A stretch of DNA of 64,000 bases, taken from contig JAOPHQ010004848.1 of NCBI GenBank assembly GCA_030340625.1, positions 206,001-270,000 of the forward strand. The letters run 5' to 3'. This stretch comes from Merluccius polli (taxonomy: Eukaryota; Chordata; Actinopteri; Gadiformes; Merlucciidae). The translations under genes were made by a program, and so were the position numbers. Below are positions 23,695 through 34,999 of the stretch, piece after piece. Each line of letters begins with the position of its first letter. Position 1 is the stretch's first letter. The notes under the pieces are model-generated. The model saw only the letters and a list, made by a program, of their open reading frames with translations. It was not told the origin of the DNA and searched no databases.

Positions 23695-25162
23695 CAGTGG
23701 TTAAATTGGGCCGGGGCTAGCCGGGGCTCAGCCCCGGCACATAGCCTAAGCCTGCCTGCAGTCAGTTGCGTAGGCTACTGGAAATGTCACATAAAATTTG
23801 ATGAAAGTAATGCTTTGGATGAAAGTAATGCTTTTGAAAATATGATATTTCCGACAATAAATGAACGTTGTTTTTCAAATGGAATTTCTATTTGGCTCAG
23901 CGGAGCTGAGATGAGAACAATCGGAACACGAGTAGCCTACCGCGGTGAAGTTAGTTTTAGGTTGGATATTCGACGGATATTCAGTCCAGTTCCAGCCGCG
24001 ACTTCACGGAGGTTTGCCCGGCAATAGCAGCAGGAGAACGGTTCGCGCACCTCGCAGAGCCTCGCGGTGAATCGCTGGAAACTGATTTAGGGACCGTCAA
24101 TAAATTACTTCACGTAAATATATCAATACAAAATACTTGCAGTTTTTCCAATAGTTTCCATGTCATGTGACCCAGTGACTCCAAACCAGTATCTAATTGT
24201 ATTATTAAACCCGAAGAATAAGACACACCACTTTTTATGGTATTTTAGTGCTTCCTCTATTTTATATGAATATTAATATGCAGGAATTATCATATTTCTT
24301 TCAATAGCTTCCATGCCATGTGACCCAGTGACTCCAAACCAGTATCCAATTGTAAAAGTAAACCCTAAGAATAAGACACACCACTTTTCATGGTATTTTA
24401 GTGCTTCTTCTATTTTATATGAATATTAATATTCAGAAATGATACTGTTCTTTCAATAGCTTCCATGCCATGTGACCCAGTGACTCCAAACCAGTATCCA
24501 ATTGTAAAAGTAAACCCTAAGAATAAGACACACCACTTTTCATGGTATTTTAGTGCTTCCTCTATTGTATATGAATATTAATATTCAGAAATGATACTGT
24601 TCTTTCAATAGCTTCCATGCCATGTGACCCAGTGACTTAGGCTTTACAACTAAAGCCTAAGAATAAGACACACCACTTTGTATTGTATTTTAGTGCTTCC
24701 TCTATGTTATATGAATATTAATATTCAGAAATGATACTGTTCTTTCAATAGCTTCCATGCCATGTGACCCAGTGACTCCAAACCAGTATCCAATTGTAAA
24801 TCTAAAGCCTAAGAATAAGACACACCACTTTGTATTGTATTTTAGTGCTTCCTCTATGTTATATGAATATTAATATTCATAACAAGGTTATAATGTGTAA
24901 TCAAGTGATGGCTGATTAACAGTAGCCTAATGTAAATGCTACATGCCCTAATACCTGTTGATGCTAAAACAATGCACAGTATAGGCACTAAACCTTGCAG
25001 TTTTGCACATATCATGTAAGACTCAATTTCTCAATTTCTTTGCACAAAACTCTCCAGAAAGTGCCATTTAATGGTTTATTTTTCAAAATGTTCTCCCGGG
25101 GGGGCATACCCGCGGACCCCCCTAGGTAGAGCCCCCCCACATAACAAATCCCAATTTAACCC

Positions 25163-25165
<3 letters not shown>
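23695..25165. mobile_element. Non-autonomous hAT-type element with internal tandem repeats
   Basis: The 16-bp terminal inverted repeats are CAGTGGTTAAATTGGG (23695-23710) and CCCAATTTAACCCCTG (25150-25165), matching at 15 of 16 positions. The CAG start and subterminal GGGGCTCAGCCCCGG / CGGGGGGGCAT stretches are typical of hAT elements. Both flanks are TATATATA, consistent with an 8-bp target-site duplication but not provable inside a TA microsatellite. The 1471-bp element has no transposase. A motif TTAGGGACCGTC at about 24089 precedes an array of 152-bp repeats. Confidence 0.75.
24120..24890. repeat. 152-bp tandem repeat array inside the hAT element
   Basis: About five copies of a unit containing TTCCATGCCATGTGACCCAG, at 24156, 24309, 24461, 24613 and 24753. 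Spacings are 153, 152, 152 and 140 bp, and the short interval lies in a unit where CCAAACCAGTATCCAATTGT is replaced. Each unit ends in a TATGAATATTAATATTCA near-palindrome. Confidence 0.9.
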
Positions 25166-25202
<37 letters not shown>

Positions 25203-25399
25203 TATATGCTGGAGTGATCGTAGTCGTGGTTTCATGGGTAATTTCTTTCTCTCGTCTCGTCTCTCAACTTCAGCTGAGCGAACAAGTGTCTATTTGTCCA
25301 TATCCTTCAGAATTAGCTAGTATCTATCTGTATAGTTTCATCTCACTTTTGAAATGATTGAGGGAACAGAGAGGGAGAGGATTTTTTTTGGGTAATTTA

Positions 25400-27490
25400 C
25401 GCTTACCTACAGCACCTTTAAGCATTGTGGTTGACATCTGCACTCCAAACTTCTCAGCATTGTGGTAGGCAGTACTTTTCCAGATTGTTAATTCATTCTC
25501 AACCTACTACTCAAGAACCTTCTTTGTCCAGGTTGTGTCCACCTTGTTGTCAATAGTGGTCTCCAATGAAATTCAATTATCCATCTGGATATCATATGGC
25601 TGAGGCTGAGATAAATGGCTCACATAAACACTGAGGCTCTTTGTGTGAGCTGGCAAAGGCTGGGCCCTAAGGAGGAACCTGTAATAAATCTTTTTGGAAG
25701 GCAAAGTACTGTGCCTTCCATAAAGGGTGAGGTCTCCATCCAAAATATTAAGTTTGGTATTAATAATGCAGAATTACCATCAGTTCAGAATGAGAGCGCA
25801 TCCAATGGGGATGTTCTCTTTACATAATACATGGCTGAATAGCTTGGTGTCTGCTGCAAAACATCTTTGCTAGCATTAACTAAGGCTTATAAATCATAGA
25901 TGTTGCTCCTCAGCATAGCTGAGACCTCAGCTTTAGAGAGGCATTGAAACAGAATGAATGACGTGGTCGTTGTTGAAGTGGTAGACTGCTTTGGCCTTAC
26001 TGTTCAAGTAGGAACAAATGACAATTATTTGTTTACATTTTGTCATGTCATGTTTACATTTTTCAATTTTATCATTGAGATCATTTTTCTTACCTTATTT
26101 ACAGAGAAATCTCAGGTATGTCAAGGATTCTTACATTTTTAATATGTTAAGGATACCTGAAGAATATATCTCTATGTAGTTATTTATTGCCTGAAAAAAA
26201 TACTTTTTTAGAAGATCCATGCATATTTATCATCCATGTTGGCATTATTTGTACATTGTTAATTACCTCCACAGACTAGGTGACAGACTTTCATGCCAGT
26301 TTCCCCCACTCTTGTATCAAGAACATCATTGACATACTCTTAAATCATGTCAGCATTGGGAATTATGTTCATGATCTCAGAAATCATGCCGACTCGACCT
26401 CAGCTTGAATCTTGCTTTCATTCATAAAAATTAGCAACTAGTAAAAAGGAATTCAGAAAAAAGTTAAATCTGGAAAAGCTCTGAGGTGCTCGCAAGGAAT
26501 TTAGTGTCACTCTTAAGCTCACATTCCATCTCTTTGCCATGCTTCATGTTGGCTGTGATTGAAGGGATAAGAAGCTGGACTTCATGGCCTTATGACTTAA
26601 AATTAAATAAAAAATACTTTTTAGTCTGGTTACATTACATGGTTAATTTCATGTCCAGAGGATATGATTGATTTCTTACTAGGCACGGCCGAGCAGGGGG
26701 AGTTGTGGCCATTCTTGTTGATGTGGTCGAGGGTGACACCATAAGTGTTAAGGTTTAGCCATAAAGTTTCTTGGATCCCAATGAGCGGAAGATAGAGGCC
26801 GGGTAGAAAGAACAAGGTTTTATTCTAAACCCCAAACAAAAATAAAGGCAATGCGGGTCGAGGCAGGAGCGGGTAGGCGAGGTAGGCTGAGCACTGGAGA
26901 CACCGGAACAACGAGGACCATCCACAGGTAAGAGATCGAGGTCTGAGGAAGAGGGTAACAAACGGTGAGAATCCAACAAACCAAAAACACGAAAAATGAA
27001 CTCACTAGACGGAATAGCTACTAGTCGAGCAACGGTGAGACACTGGTACCGTGTGTGACGGAATGCTCTGGCGCTGAAGCGAAGTTCGAGCCGGCCTAAT
27101 AAAGGAGTCCAAATGATGATGAGAATCAGGTGTGTCTCGTAAGTGCCAGCTCCATCAGCCACGCCCCGCACCTGCCCACAACCAATGCCTGCGGAAGAAG
27201 ACAGAGCAAACCAAGAGCAACACAAAGCACAGGGAAAAAACAAAAACACAAATTGCTCTTAGTGTTGCCGTCAGCGACACCCAGCCTGATTCCAGCGTCC
27301 ACATCATATTTACCAATCTGGATGTCGGTGGCCAGGACATTCTTCCTCCTGTTGTACTTCACAATAATCCAGTTCAATCTCCAAAATCAATCAGATCAAA
27401 TTAAAGCTTCCATAATAAATTCAAAGCTTTGATTTTTGATTTTTAGAGTACCTTCAGCCCTCAGGAATAGTTTTACAACCTCAATGACAA
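25400..27490 (-). pseudogene. Partial, degenerate third apoB copy
   Basis: On the minus strand, in the same exon order as copy 2, there are decayed counterparts of copy 2 exon 19 (27440-27490), exon 20 (26685-26750 and 27250-27370, split by an insertion), exon 21 (about 26480-26600), exon 22 (about 26275-26420), exon 23 (about 26095-26190), exon 24 (about 25780-26010) and a piece of exon 25 (about 25415-25775, matching 41750-42070). Intron sequence next to exon 24 is also recognisable, so this is a duplicated genomic segment and not a processed copy. Frames are broken by indels and stops, splice sites are partly lost, and most of exon 25 is missing. The closest parent is copy 2. Confidence 0.85.
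26751..27249. mobile_element. Unclassified ~500-bp insertion in the apoB relic
   Basis: Relative to copy 2 exon 20 (46030-46050), the relic is interrupted between ATAAGTGTTAAGG and TTGCTCTTAG by about 500 bp unrelated to apoB. The inserted sequence has an A-rich right end (GGGAAAAAACAAAAACAC), which hints at a retroposed origin read in the plus direction. I could not identify a family or an unambiguous target-site duplication. Confidence 0.5.
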
Positions 27491-27758
27491 TGTCCATGAC
27501 AAATGGGCATACTCCATATGGAAGATCATGTTATATGATTGACAGCTCCAGTATTGGGCTTCCCGCATGCTGCATAAGCCCAATCTGCCTGTGTACCTGG
27601 ATTTTGGTCTTCCAATGGACCTCTGTGACAATGGCTGACGAAATTTGACCCTCTTTGCTTCCAGATGAAATGGTATCCCATCCTCATTGATGGTCAGAGG
27701 TGTAAGGTCTTTCAGCAGGGTGCTTACCCCCTGAAAGAACATGGACATGAACATGTCT

Positions 27759-27792
<34 letters not shown>

Positions 27793-28226
27793 AATGTCAT
27801 TATTTGATGGCGATGGCTATATTCAGTGTCTCTGCCTTACAGACCGCGACCCATCTTTTGAATAAACCAGCTTCATAGTTCCACAGTTGCTCCCTATATG
27901 CTTTTGGGAACTTTTACTTCACTAGGGTCAAGACGAGTGCCCTAAGACACCCCCCTCCCTTCCCAGACTTCCCCCCTAGGCGTTTGGAAGTTCTGTGGAA
28001 CTGATCCGCCTGGTACTCACTGATTGAGGTCTTCTTGATTACAGATGAAGGTGAGCTTTTAATCTGCACCTTGGACTGGCCTGGAGTTTACAGATGGATC
28101 CCAGTCTGGTCCTGGATGGGGTTGCTTGCCCCCCCCCCCCCCCCCCCCCCCCATGTCCACAGGGAGGGTGCCTTCTGGGTTGGGGCCTATAGGGGAGGGG
28201 AACTATAATTATTTGAAAACATATAA
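27491..28226. other. Spacer with (GA)n and poly(C) tracts
   Basis: It contains a GA microsatellite (27763-27790) and a run of about 22 C at 28131-28152. No convincing gene is seen. The left terminus of the outer hAT element should lie here or just to the left, but I could not find its inverted repeat. Confidence 0.5.
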
Positions 28227-29693
28227 TTGACTTGGCCAAGTAATGATGACTGTGCCTGCCTTCTGGAGGCAGAGAGGGGGAGATGGAAAGCTGTGCTGAC
28301 ACGTCTCACTGCTATTGTGCAGTCACTGGCAGTTCAGAATTTGGCTCTAAGGGGACACACAGAAACACTGTTCACACCATCAAATGGGAATTTTCTCAAA
28401 GAGGTCGAACTTATAGCCAGGTTTGATCCCATTATGAAAGATCACCTTAACCGTGTCGAAAGAGGAACAGCAAGTCACAACAGCTACTTAGGCCATCACG
28501 TGCAGAATGAGCTCATTGATTTGTTGAGCAGCAAAACCATATCTGCTATAGTGGATAATATCAAGCAGGCAACATTTTGTTCAATAATTCTGGACTGCAC
28601 CCCAGATATAAGCCACACAGAACAGTTATCAGTGGTCATTAGAGTGGTGTCACTGATAGAGAAGCCCCATATCAAGGAACATTTCATGGGATTTTTGGAG
28701 GCAGAGGAGTCCACAGGCCAGCACTTGGCATCCATGATCCTGACAATGTTGGGAATTCCTTTTGAAGACTGCAGAGGTCAGTCATATGACAATGGGGCAA
28801 ACATGAAAGGGAAAAATAAGGGAGTTCAAGCCAGGCTCTTAGAAAAGAATCCCCGAGCTCTGTTTTGCCATGTGGGGCGCATACATTGAATTTAGTTGTG
28901 TGTGATGCTGCTAAGGGATCTGTGGATGCTATGAGCTACTTTGGTGTCCTGCAAAAGCTCTACACATTTTCAGCCTCCACCCAAAGATGGGCCATACTGA
29001 AAAAACATATGAGCATCACCTTAAAGATGTGGACAGAAACAAGGTGGGAGAGCAAGGAGCAGGGAGCTGCCGTGAGAGAGGCTTTAATCAAGGTGAGAGA
29101 CCAGACCAAAGACCCTGCTATAAAGGTTGAGGCACAGTCTTTTTCTGAGGAGGTGGGGTCATACCGCTTCAGCATCTGCATGGTTGTTTGGTATGACGTG
29201 CTATCTGCAATACAGAATGTCAGCAAAGTCATGCAGTCTCCTAATATGGATGTGGACTTAGCTGAGTCTTTTGAAGAAGACTGAACGAGATCTCCAGAGC
29301 TACAGAGCAAGTGGCTTTGTGCCTGCACAGATGGCGGCCAAAGACCTCTGTGAGGAAATTAATGTGGAGGCTGTTTTGAAACAAAAAAGACTGAGGTCCA
29401 CAAAGCGCTACTTCTCATATGAATCACATGATGAGACCATCACTGATGCACTTAAGAAGTTGGAGGTTGGATTTTTCAATGTTGTTGTTGATGCAGCCAT
29501 GTCATCCATCAAGGAGAGGTTTTTCACATTGGAAAATGTGGGAAACAAATGCAGGGTTTTGACCAATTTCCCAAAACTTACAGGTTTGGAGCTGGAAGAG
29601 CAATGTGAGGCACTAGGCACCACACTGCCAGTGTTGCCAACTATTTCCAATGGAAAGTAGCTAAAGCCTGCTCCAAAAGTCGCTAAATATCGC

Positions 29694-29765
29694 TAGATGA
29701 CGTCATACGCTAATTTGCATATTAGTGACGTCATACGCTAATTTGCATATTAGTGACGTCATCAC
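29694..29765. repeat. Two tandem 33-bp repeats near the hAT left end
   Basis: GACGTCATACGCTAATTTGC followed by ATATTAGT occurs twice head to tail, followed by a third GACGTCAT. The GACGTCAT cores are near-palindromic. They lie about 65 bp inside the terminal repeat, where hAT subterminal binding motifs usually cluster. Confidence 0.8.
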
Positions 29766-30286
29766 GTTGTGTAGATCTATAAAACATTCACTTCCATGTA
29801 ACGATAGGCGCTGTTTCTACATAGGCCAGTCTTTACTTTTATAATTGTGGTAAAGCCTGTCTGCTGCAGGCAGCACAGCAGGTCAATGAGGCAGGCAGAG
29901 TCGTATGAGAAGGAGGATGATTATTGATGTTTTATCAACAATGAAACGGTTGGACTGGAGTTTGCTTAAGTTATGAAAAGTCGCCAAATTTGTCGCTCGA
30001 CGCTAAATTTGACGTCGCTAAATGACATAACCACATAATTTAACCCTCCTCCTTTACCCGGGCTTGGGACCGGCAGACATGAATTAAGACACGCTGGCGG
30101 AGTTACTATTTATTTATTTTTTTTGTGGTTTTGTGTTTTATTTATTATTATTATTTTTTTATATTAACGAATGTCCCAGTTAGGACTTTTATAAACATTA
30201 TGAACTTCTGAACTTTATTTTAACTTTTAAGACCCACCCTCCCCTCCCTGCCACCTGACACACACACACACACACACTCACAGAGA

Positions 30287-32266
30287 TTAAAGAAACAATG
30301 GGTCATCAGCATCGTCACCCTCTATGGCAGATTCAGCAGCTGAGGGACCAGACTTGAAAGAGTAAGCAGCTGATGTGCCAAAAAGCTGCAAAACATGATC
30401 AGGTAGCTTGTGTTCATAGCAAGCCTCACCAGACAGCTTCAGGCCATAGCGAATGTACAAGATGGAGTTCAGGGTCTGCAAGGACATCCGAAGTTTTGTT
30501 TTAACTACACTCATCTGACTGAAGACCCTTTCAACCTCCGCATTTGAGTGTGGCAAAGACAAAACAGACACAGCTGCCATAGCCAGTTCTTTGAATGGGT
30601 TGACATCAGCTGCATCCCTAAATCTCCATACCTCGCTCCAAAATCCAAGGGTGTTTTGGACCTCATCCCATTTCTTGAGATGAATAGTGAGCCATTGCTG
30701 GACAATCCTGTCTATGTCCACAGGTGAGAAGCCAAGCAGCTTGGCTATCTTTTCCATTTCCGCAGGGCTCTTGCTGTGCTGCAGAGTTTTGTCCACATTG
30801 AAGACTGACATGTTCTGCAGTGCTTCAATGTTGTCTGGCAGTCTTGCCCTCAGCTCATTTGTAAGCGAGACAGTAAAGGCCACACACCGTTTTCGGATGT
30901 TGTCATCATCCTGAAGGTGGAGCTCAGCTGCCTTACTTTCAAAAAGGTAACCAAGGTATGGTTTAGCATTGATGTATCCATCTATTGGCCCTTTGAGCAC
31001 ATCAACATTAGCCAGTGGGTTCAACACCCTGCTGCTCACAGACTGGATCAAGCTGACCAAGCTGTCAAGCAGTTTAAGTGGATCGACCTGGTCACCCTCA
31101 AAAGCCTTCATGGCTAGCTGGACCTCACCTAGGATTGACTTTAAAAAAGTCAGGTAAAGAATGTTTTGGGGGTCACTAAACATGTTGTGCAAGACCTCAG
31201 CCATGTAACAGTGTTCACTTGACTTTGTCACTGCAAAATGAAGCTTGAGCTCCTCCCACTGTTCCAAAATACGTGAAACCGCAGGTTCAATGGACAGCCA
31301 ACGTGTGGCACAGACCTTTGTAATTTGGAGCGGTTTCTCTCCACAGTTAATTGTTTCATATATGGCCTTGTAGGCCTCCCTGCGCATAGGGGAAACTGAA
31401 AACCATTTGTAGGTCTCACGTACTAAATAGTCCACACTACGGGGGAGGGTGTCATTGGATGCGTGAGTCACTGCTAGCTGTAAAGAGTGGCACACACAGC
31501 GAACAAGTACCAGGTCTTTGAGGCCATGCTCCTCCTGCAGCACCTTATGGACCCCATTGTTGATACCTGTCATGACCGAGGCATTGTCCGTCCCTATTCC
31601 TATGAGTTTACTCTTTTCGAGTCCACACTTGACTAGGAATGCCACAACAGCACAGGCAATTGACCTCGCATCTCCCCCCTCCAACTCAACGAGGCCCAGA
31701 AACGTTGACAGTACAGTGTGCTTGGTCTCACTGAAATATCTGATAACAACCCCCAGGTATTTGGAGACACTGATGTCAGTAGCCTCATCAAGGAGCAGAC
31801 TAAAGCTGCTCACACCCACGTCGGTCACTAATTTTTTTAGGAAATATGGCGCAATCACACCATTGATCATTTCAGTGCACTTTGTGCGGTGCATTTGAAA
31901 ATGAGTAGCAGCCACTGAATCAGAAAATGCTACCTTGCATGCCTCTCCTATATGGTCACATGCTAGCATAGAGCAATGCTCTGCCATGACTAGGGCCATT
32001 GTGGCCTCTGCCCTTTTAGCACCATCGACTTTCTTTAGCATAAATGGGATGCTGCTCTGATTGGGAGCATAAGGCTTAGACTTATCGATATGTTTTTGCG
32101 TGGCCGCGTGCTTTTTAATGTCGCACAACTTAGCATAAAAATCTCCCTTGCAGTACGAACAGTAGGCTCGTGTATCGTCTCCAATAAAAGGCTTTAACCA
32201 ACCTTTGAATTCAGGATTGGATTCCCACTCCTTTCTGTACTTTTGCTGGTATAGCTTCTTAGACAT
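30287..32266 (-). CDS. hAT-family transposase (659 aa, intact)
   Basis: The protein is predicted to excise and reinsert the element by the hAT DDE mechanism in the nucleus. It starts MSKKLYQQKY and has a BED/C2H2-like zinc finger at residues 36-59 (C36, C39, H53, H59). hAT core landmarks follow: LLLDEATDIS around D160, GIGTDNASVMTG around D227, the C-x-C-H motif near 257-260 (VRCVCHSLQLAV), CATRW at 319-323 (tryptophan W323), and the C-terminal dimerisation segment near 571-610 (SNAEVERVFS). D160 and D227 are likely the two catalytic aspartates. I do not assign the third acidic residue. There is no stop or frameshift over 659 codons. It belongs among hAT proteins like those that gave rise to vertebrate KIAA1586/ZNF862-type genes, but an exact subfamily needs a search. 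It is the only gene in the element. Confidence 0.88.
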   Translation of the reverse strand: MSKKLYQQKYRKEWESNPEFKGWLKPFIGDDTRAYCSYCKGDFYAKLCDIKKHAATQKHIDKSKPYAPNQSSIPFMLKKVDGAKRAEATMALVMAEHCSMLACDHIGEACKVAFSDSVAATHFQMHRTKCTEMINGVIAPYFLKKLVTDVGVSSFSLLLDEATDISVSKYLGVVIRYFSETKHTVLSTFLGLVELEGGDARSIACAVVAFLVKCGLEKSKLIGIGTDNASVMTGINNGVHKVLQEEHGLKDLVLVRCVCHSLQLAVTHASNDTLPRSVDYLVRETYKWFSVSPMRREAYKAIYETINCGEKPLQITKVCATRWLSIEPAVSRILEQWEELKLHFAVTKSSEHCYMAEVLHNMFSDPQNILYLTFLKSILGEVQLAMKAFEGDQVDPLKLLDSLVSLIQSVSSRVLNPLANVDVLKGPIDGYINAKPYLGYLFESKAAELHLQDDDNIRKRCVAFTVSLTNELRARLPDNIEALQNMSVFNVDKTLQHSKSPAEMEKIAKLLGFSPVDIDRIVQQWLTIHLKKWDEVQNTLGFWSEVWRFRDAADVNPFKELAMAAVSVLSLPHSNAEVERVFSQMSVVKTKLRMSLQTLNSILYIRYGLKLSGEACYEHKLPDHVLQLFGTSAAYSFKSGPSAAESAIEGDDADDPLFL

Positions 32267-32435
32267 GTTTGGGAATCAGAGAACGCTTGTAGAGAGAGAA
32301 ATGTGAAATGTCATGTGTAAAGAAACGTGACTCTCAGCCGTTAATATAGTTCCCGTCTCTGTGTGGCGCACACATTTCAGCCTATCACTGAAACAGGAGC
32401 TGCGCGATCGCTGTCTGATTTATTTACTTTCATTT

Positions 32436-32790
32436 TTTTAGATTAGATTAGATTAGATTCAACTTTATTGTCATTACACAAGTATAAATACAGGATAACG
32501 AAATGCAGTTTAGTGTCTAATCAGAAGTGCAAAGAGCAGCAAGTGCAATAAATAAATACGTACAGTATGTGCAAAATACGTATATACAGTATGTGCAATA
32601 TATAGGAGAGATATAGAATATAAACAGTATTAACAGTACTATATGTGCACTATACAGGTGAGCAGTATAAAAATTATAAACAGTATAAACAGTATGAATG
32701 TATGAGCATACAACTGTATAGTGCAGTATAAGGAGGTATTTTGCATCATATATCAGGTCAGTGAAGGTGTCAATAATTTAATACAGAACG
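32436..32790 (-). mobile_element. LINE 3'-end fragment inside the hAT element
   Basis: The plus strand shows GATTAGATTAGATTAGATTC followed by AACTTTATTGTCATTACACA. Read on the minus strand this is a LINE-like 3' tail, with AATAAAG and a terminal (TCTAA)n repeat. It resembles widespread teleost L2/CR1-type LINE tails. The 5' limit is unclear, since tandem GTACAGTATGTGCAATA-like stretches follow to about 32700. Confidence 0.6.
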
Positions 32791-33480
32791 GAAAATGGCA
32801 GGGGATAGACAGGATTATCTGACAGATCTGTAATGCTCGCTTGTAGTTTTTTTAAGCTAGCTATTATTTTGTCCGAGCTCAACTAGGCTACTGCGTGTAG
32901 TGTTCGAGCAGCCAGAATCCAGACCGCTGTCTCGCAATCACTTCCACTACACTGAGCAGAGCTTGCAGTCGGGAGAGACAGTGCGAGGGAGGAGGGGCGA
33001 TGGGCGATTACATACACAGCCGAGCTCATTCTGAGAATAGTAAAATAGTAGAATAGTGCATCCATCAGTCTCCAAAACTCTCCAAGAGCGCCAGAAAAGT
33101 AGCTAGATTTGTCGCTAGTTGCTATTTTTTTTAAAAAGTCGCTGGGGGGGTCTGAAATCTCGCTAAATATAGCGACAAAGTCGCTAAGTTGGCAACACTG
33201 CACACTGCAATTTGAAGGGCACTCTGATTTGGACAGTAAAGGGCTTGTGCAGGAAACTGCTCTCAGGGTTGCACTTACTCTGCCAGTCACTGTGGCTCAA
33301 GCAGAGAGGAGCTTTTCAAAGCTGAAGTTGATCAAGGCGTACCTTAGGTCAACCATGTCTCAGGAACGGCTCACTGGCCTTGCCGTCATCAGTATTAATC
33401 ACTCAATAGGGGAGCAGATTTCGTATGATGACATTATTGATGATTTTGCATCAAGGAAGGCCAGAAAGGTTACGTTTTAG

Positions 33481-33917
33481 TTTGTGTTTTCTGTTCTTAG
33501 TGCAATAGTGTAATAATTAGATTTTCTTTAGTGTGTTTTCACATTTGTGCTATTTAGAATATTTATTCTATATTTTATTTGTATACTATTCTTAATATTT
33601 GATATTATTGTATCTCTGCTCTTGTTAAATTGTTTATATATCTGATTGTATATTTTTGCCACTTTTATGTATATAGTGTATAATTATTCAAGTTCTAATA
33701 ACTTATACTGTTTTCTGCAGAATTGTGTTCATTGACTCTCTTGTGAAGTGTGTTATTCAATGTTCTATTGAAGGATTTGTGCAATTGAGAAATATTTCTC
33801 TTATTATTTCACTTATATTGTTAAATAATAAAAAATATCTGTTTGTGCAAAAAAGGGGGGGGGGGCGCTCGGAGGGGGGTCTCGCCCGGGGCGTAATTCA
33901 ATGTAGAACCGCCACTG
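33481..33917. mobile_element. Right flank and terminal sequence of the outer hAT element
   Basis: AT-rich sequence beyond the hAT dimerisation domain leads to a G-rich stretch (33856-33890) and ends in GTAGAACCGCCACTG at 33903-33917. Read in reverse this begins CAGTGGCGGTTCTAC, a typical hAT terminus. I could not find the matching left terminus near 27500-28200, so the outer element may be truncated on that side. Confidence 0.55.
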
Positions 33918-34995
33918 CTCCATGGTGTCTGAAATGATTCGCTTTTGTTAAAGGTAGCTTGCGCTAGACAAGCCCTGACAATGGAAGTCAATGAGATGAA
34001 GTGAAAATATACTAAGTGGGTATAGAAATAAAACTCTGGAATCTCAGTATAAAATATATTGAAAATCTGTTTCAATGGTGAAGTCTGAAGTAGTTGAAGT
34101 CTCAGAGAAATGGCAGTCTGCCCATTGACTGCAATTATATTTTTTGAATGTTTAAAAGTTGAATATTAAAACAATTTCAATGATGAGTGCACGATTCCAA
34201 GCCAAGGCGAACAATTTACAGTATGAATGATCTTGTGAATGAATTGTGGGAGGAGATAGATGTCAAAGTTTAGAGAAGAATACAATGTTGTGAATAATAA
34301 TAACAATAATAAAGCCTAAGAATGACAATAGCTGAGCGCTACCTAGCAGCACTCACTTAAACACAGTCAGTACATCTAACTTTAATCATTGGTAATTCAA
34401 AAGAAGAGAAAGACCCAGTCCTCACCAACCGACAAGAAAAGTGGTTTCTGAACACGGCAGCAAGTCCTCCACCATGGCCTGAAATTCTAGGCACATTAAT
34501 AAGGGGGGGACTCGCTTCGAAGTCAAAATTATTTCATGACAATGTGCCAACCAATAGATTTGCAGTAGTCCAAAAAGCTAAAACTTGCCGTTTTTGACTC
34601 TGACTTGTACTGTTCTTTTGAACTAATTTCTTGTTCCTGTTGTGTTGTTGCACTTGTTAAGCACTTTGTATTACTGTTTTGCACCAAAAGTGTTCTCTAA
34701 ATAAAGTTGTATTTGATTTGAGATGACTCACTTGTCACACGTCTTTTGTTCTGAATGTCTTTTGCTATGAAACAAATGTCATATGTTAAACGACAGCGAC
34801 AGGTGGGATTGTGGATTATGCTGACATTATTATGGATTGAGTGTTTGAACTTAGTATCTGTTACTATTCAACATATCATTGTACTATCCAGCCAGAGGCA
34901 TTATGAAATCAGTCAAAATATTATACATGCTATACATGTATATTATTTGTGAGTTTGCTTGAATGCCTTTTAAATATTTCCTTTACCTTTAAAAA
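33918..34995. other. Intergenic stretch with a LINE-tail-like sequence
   Basis: There is no gene. At about 34640-34725 the plus strand reads AAGCACTTTGTATTAC and then AAATAAAGTTGTATTTG, which resembles the 3' tail of teleost LINEs. The rest shows nothing I recognise. Confidence 0.5.
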
Positions 34996-34999
34996 AAGG

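Larger units (their letters stand above)
29629..33200. mobile_element. Complete autonomous-looking hAT DNA transposon
   Basis: The 3572-bp element has perfect 14-bp terminal inverted repeats (CAGTGTTGCCAACT at 29629-29642 and its complement at 33187-33200). It is flanked by the perfect 8-bp target-site duplication CACACTGC (29621-29628 and 33201-33208). It carries one uninterrupted minus-strand transposase gene (30287-32266). Subterminal AGTCGCTAAAT-type motifs recur at both ends, the usual position of transposase-binding repeats. It inserted into the coding part of an older hAT transposase gene. A LINE 3' fragment (about 32436-32790) lies upstream of the transposase gene inside the element. 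Confidence 0.92.
28227..33480 (+). pseudogene. Broken ZMYM1/DUF4371-type hAT transposase gene, split by a younger hAT insertion
   Basis: Plus-strand fragments join into one hAT-like protein: 28227-28889 (DUF4371-like, with FDPIMKDHL, IILDCTPDISHTEQLS, SYDNGANMKG), 28865-29284 (CGAHTLNLVVCDAAK, ETRWESK), 29271-29628, and, after the insertion at 29629-33200, 33209-33480 with the hAT dimerisation end (LPVTVAQAERSFSKLK). Frameshifts near 28870 and 29270 and the insertion make it a pseudogene. It resembles ZMYM1-like domesticated hAT proteins, but the decay and a terminal repeat-like sequence at 33917 argue for a dead transposon. The N-terminus is not visible. Confidence 0.8.

Noticed and set aside
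25615..25827. Plus-strand 70-codon ORF in the apoB relic
   Set aside because: It is antisense to the decayed exon 25/24 sequence and has no independent support.
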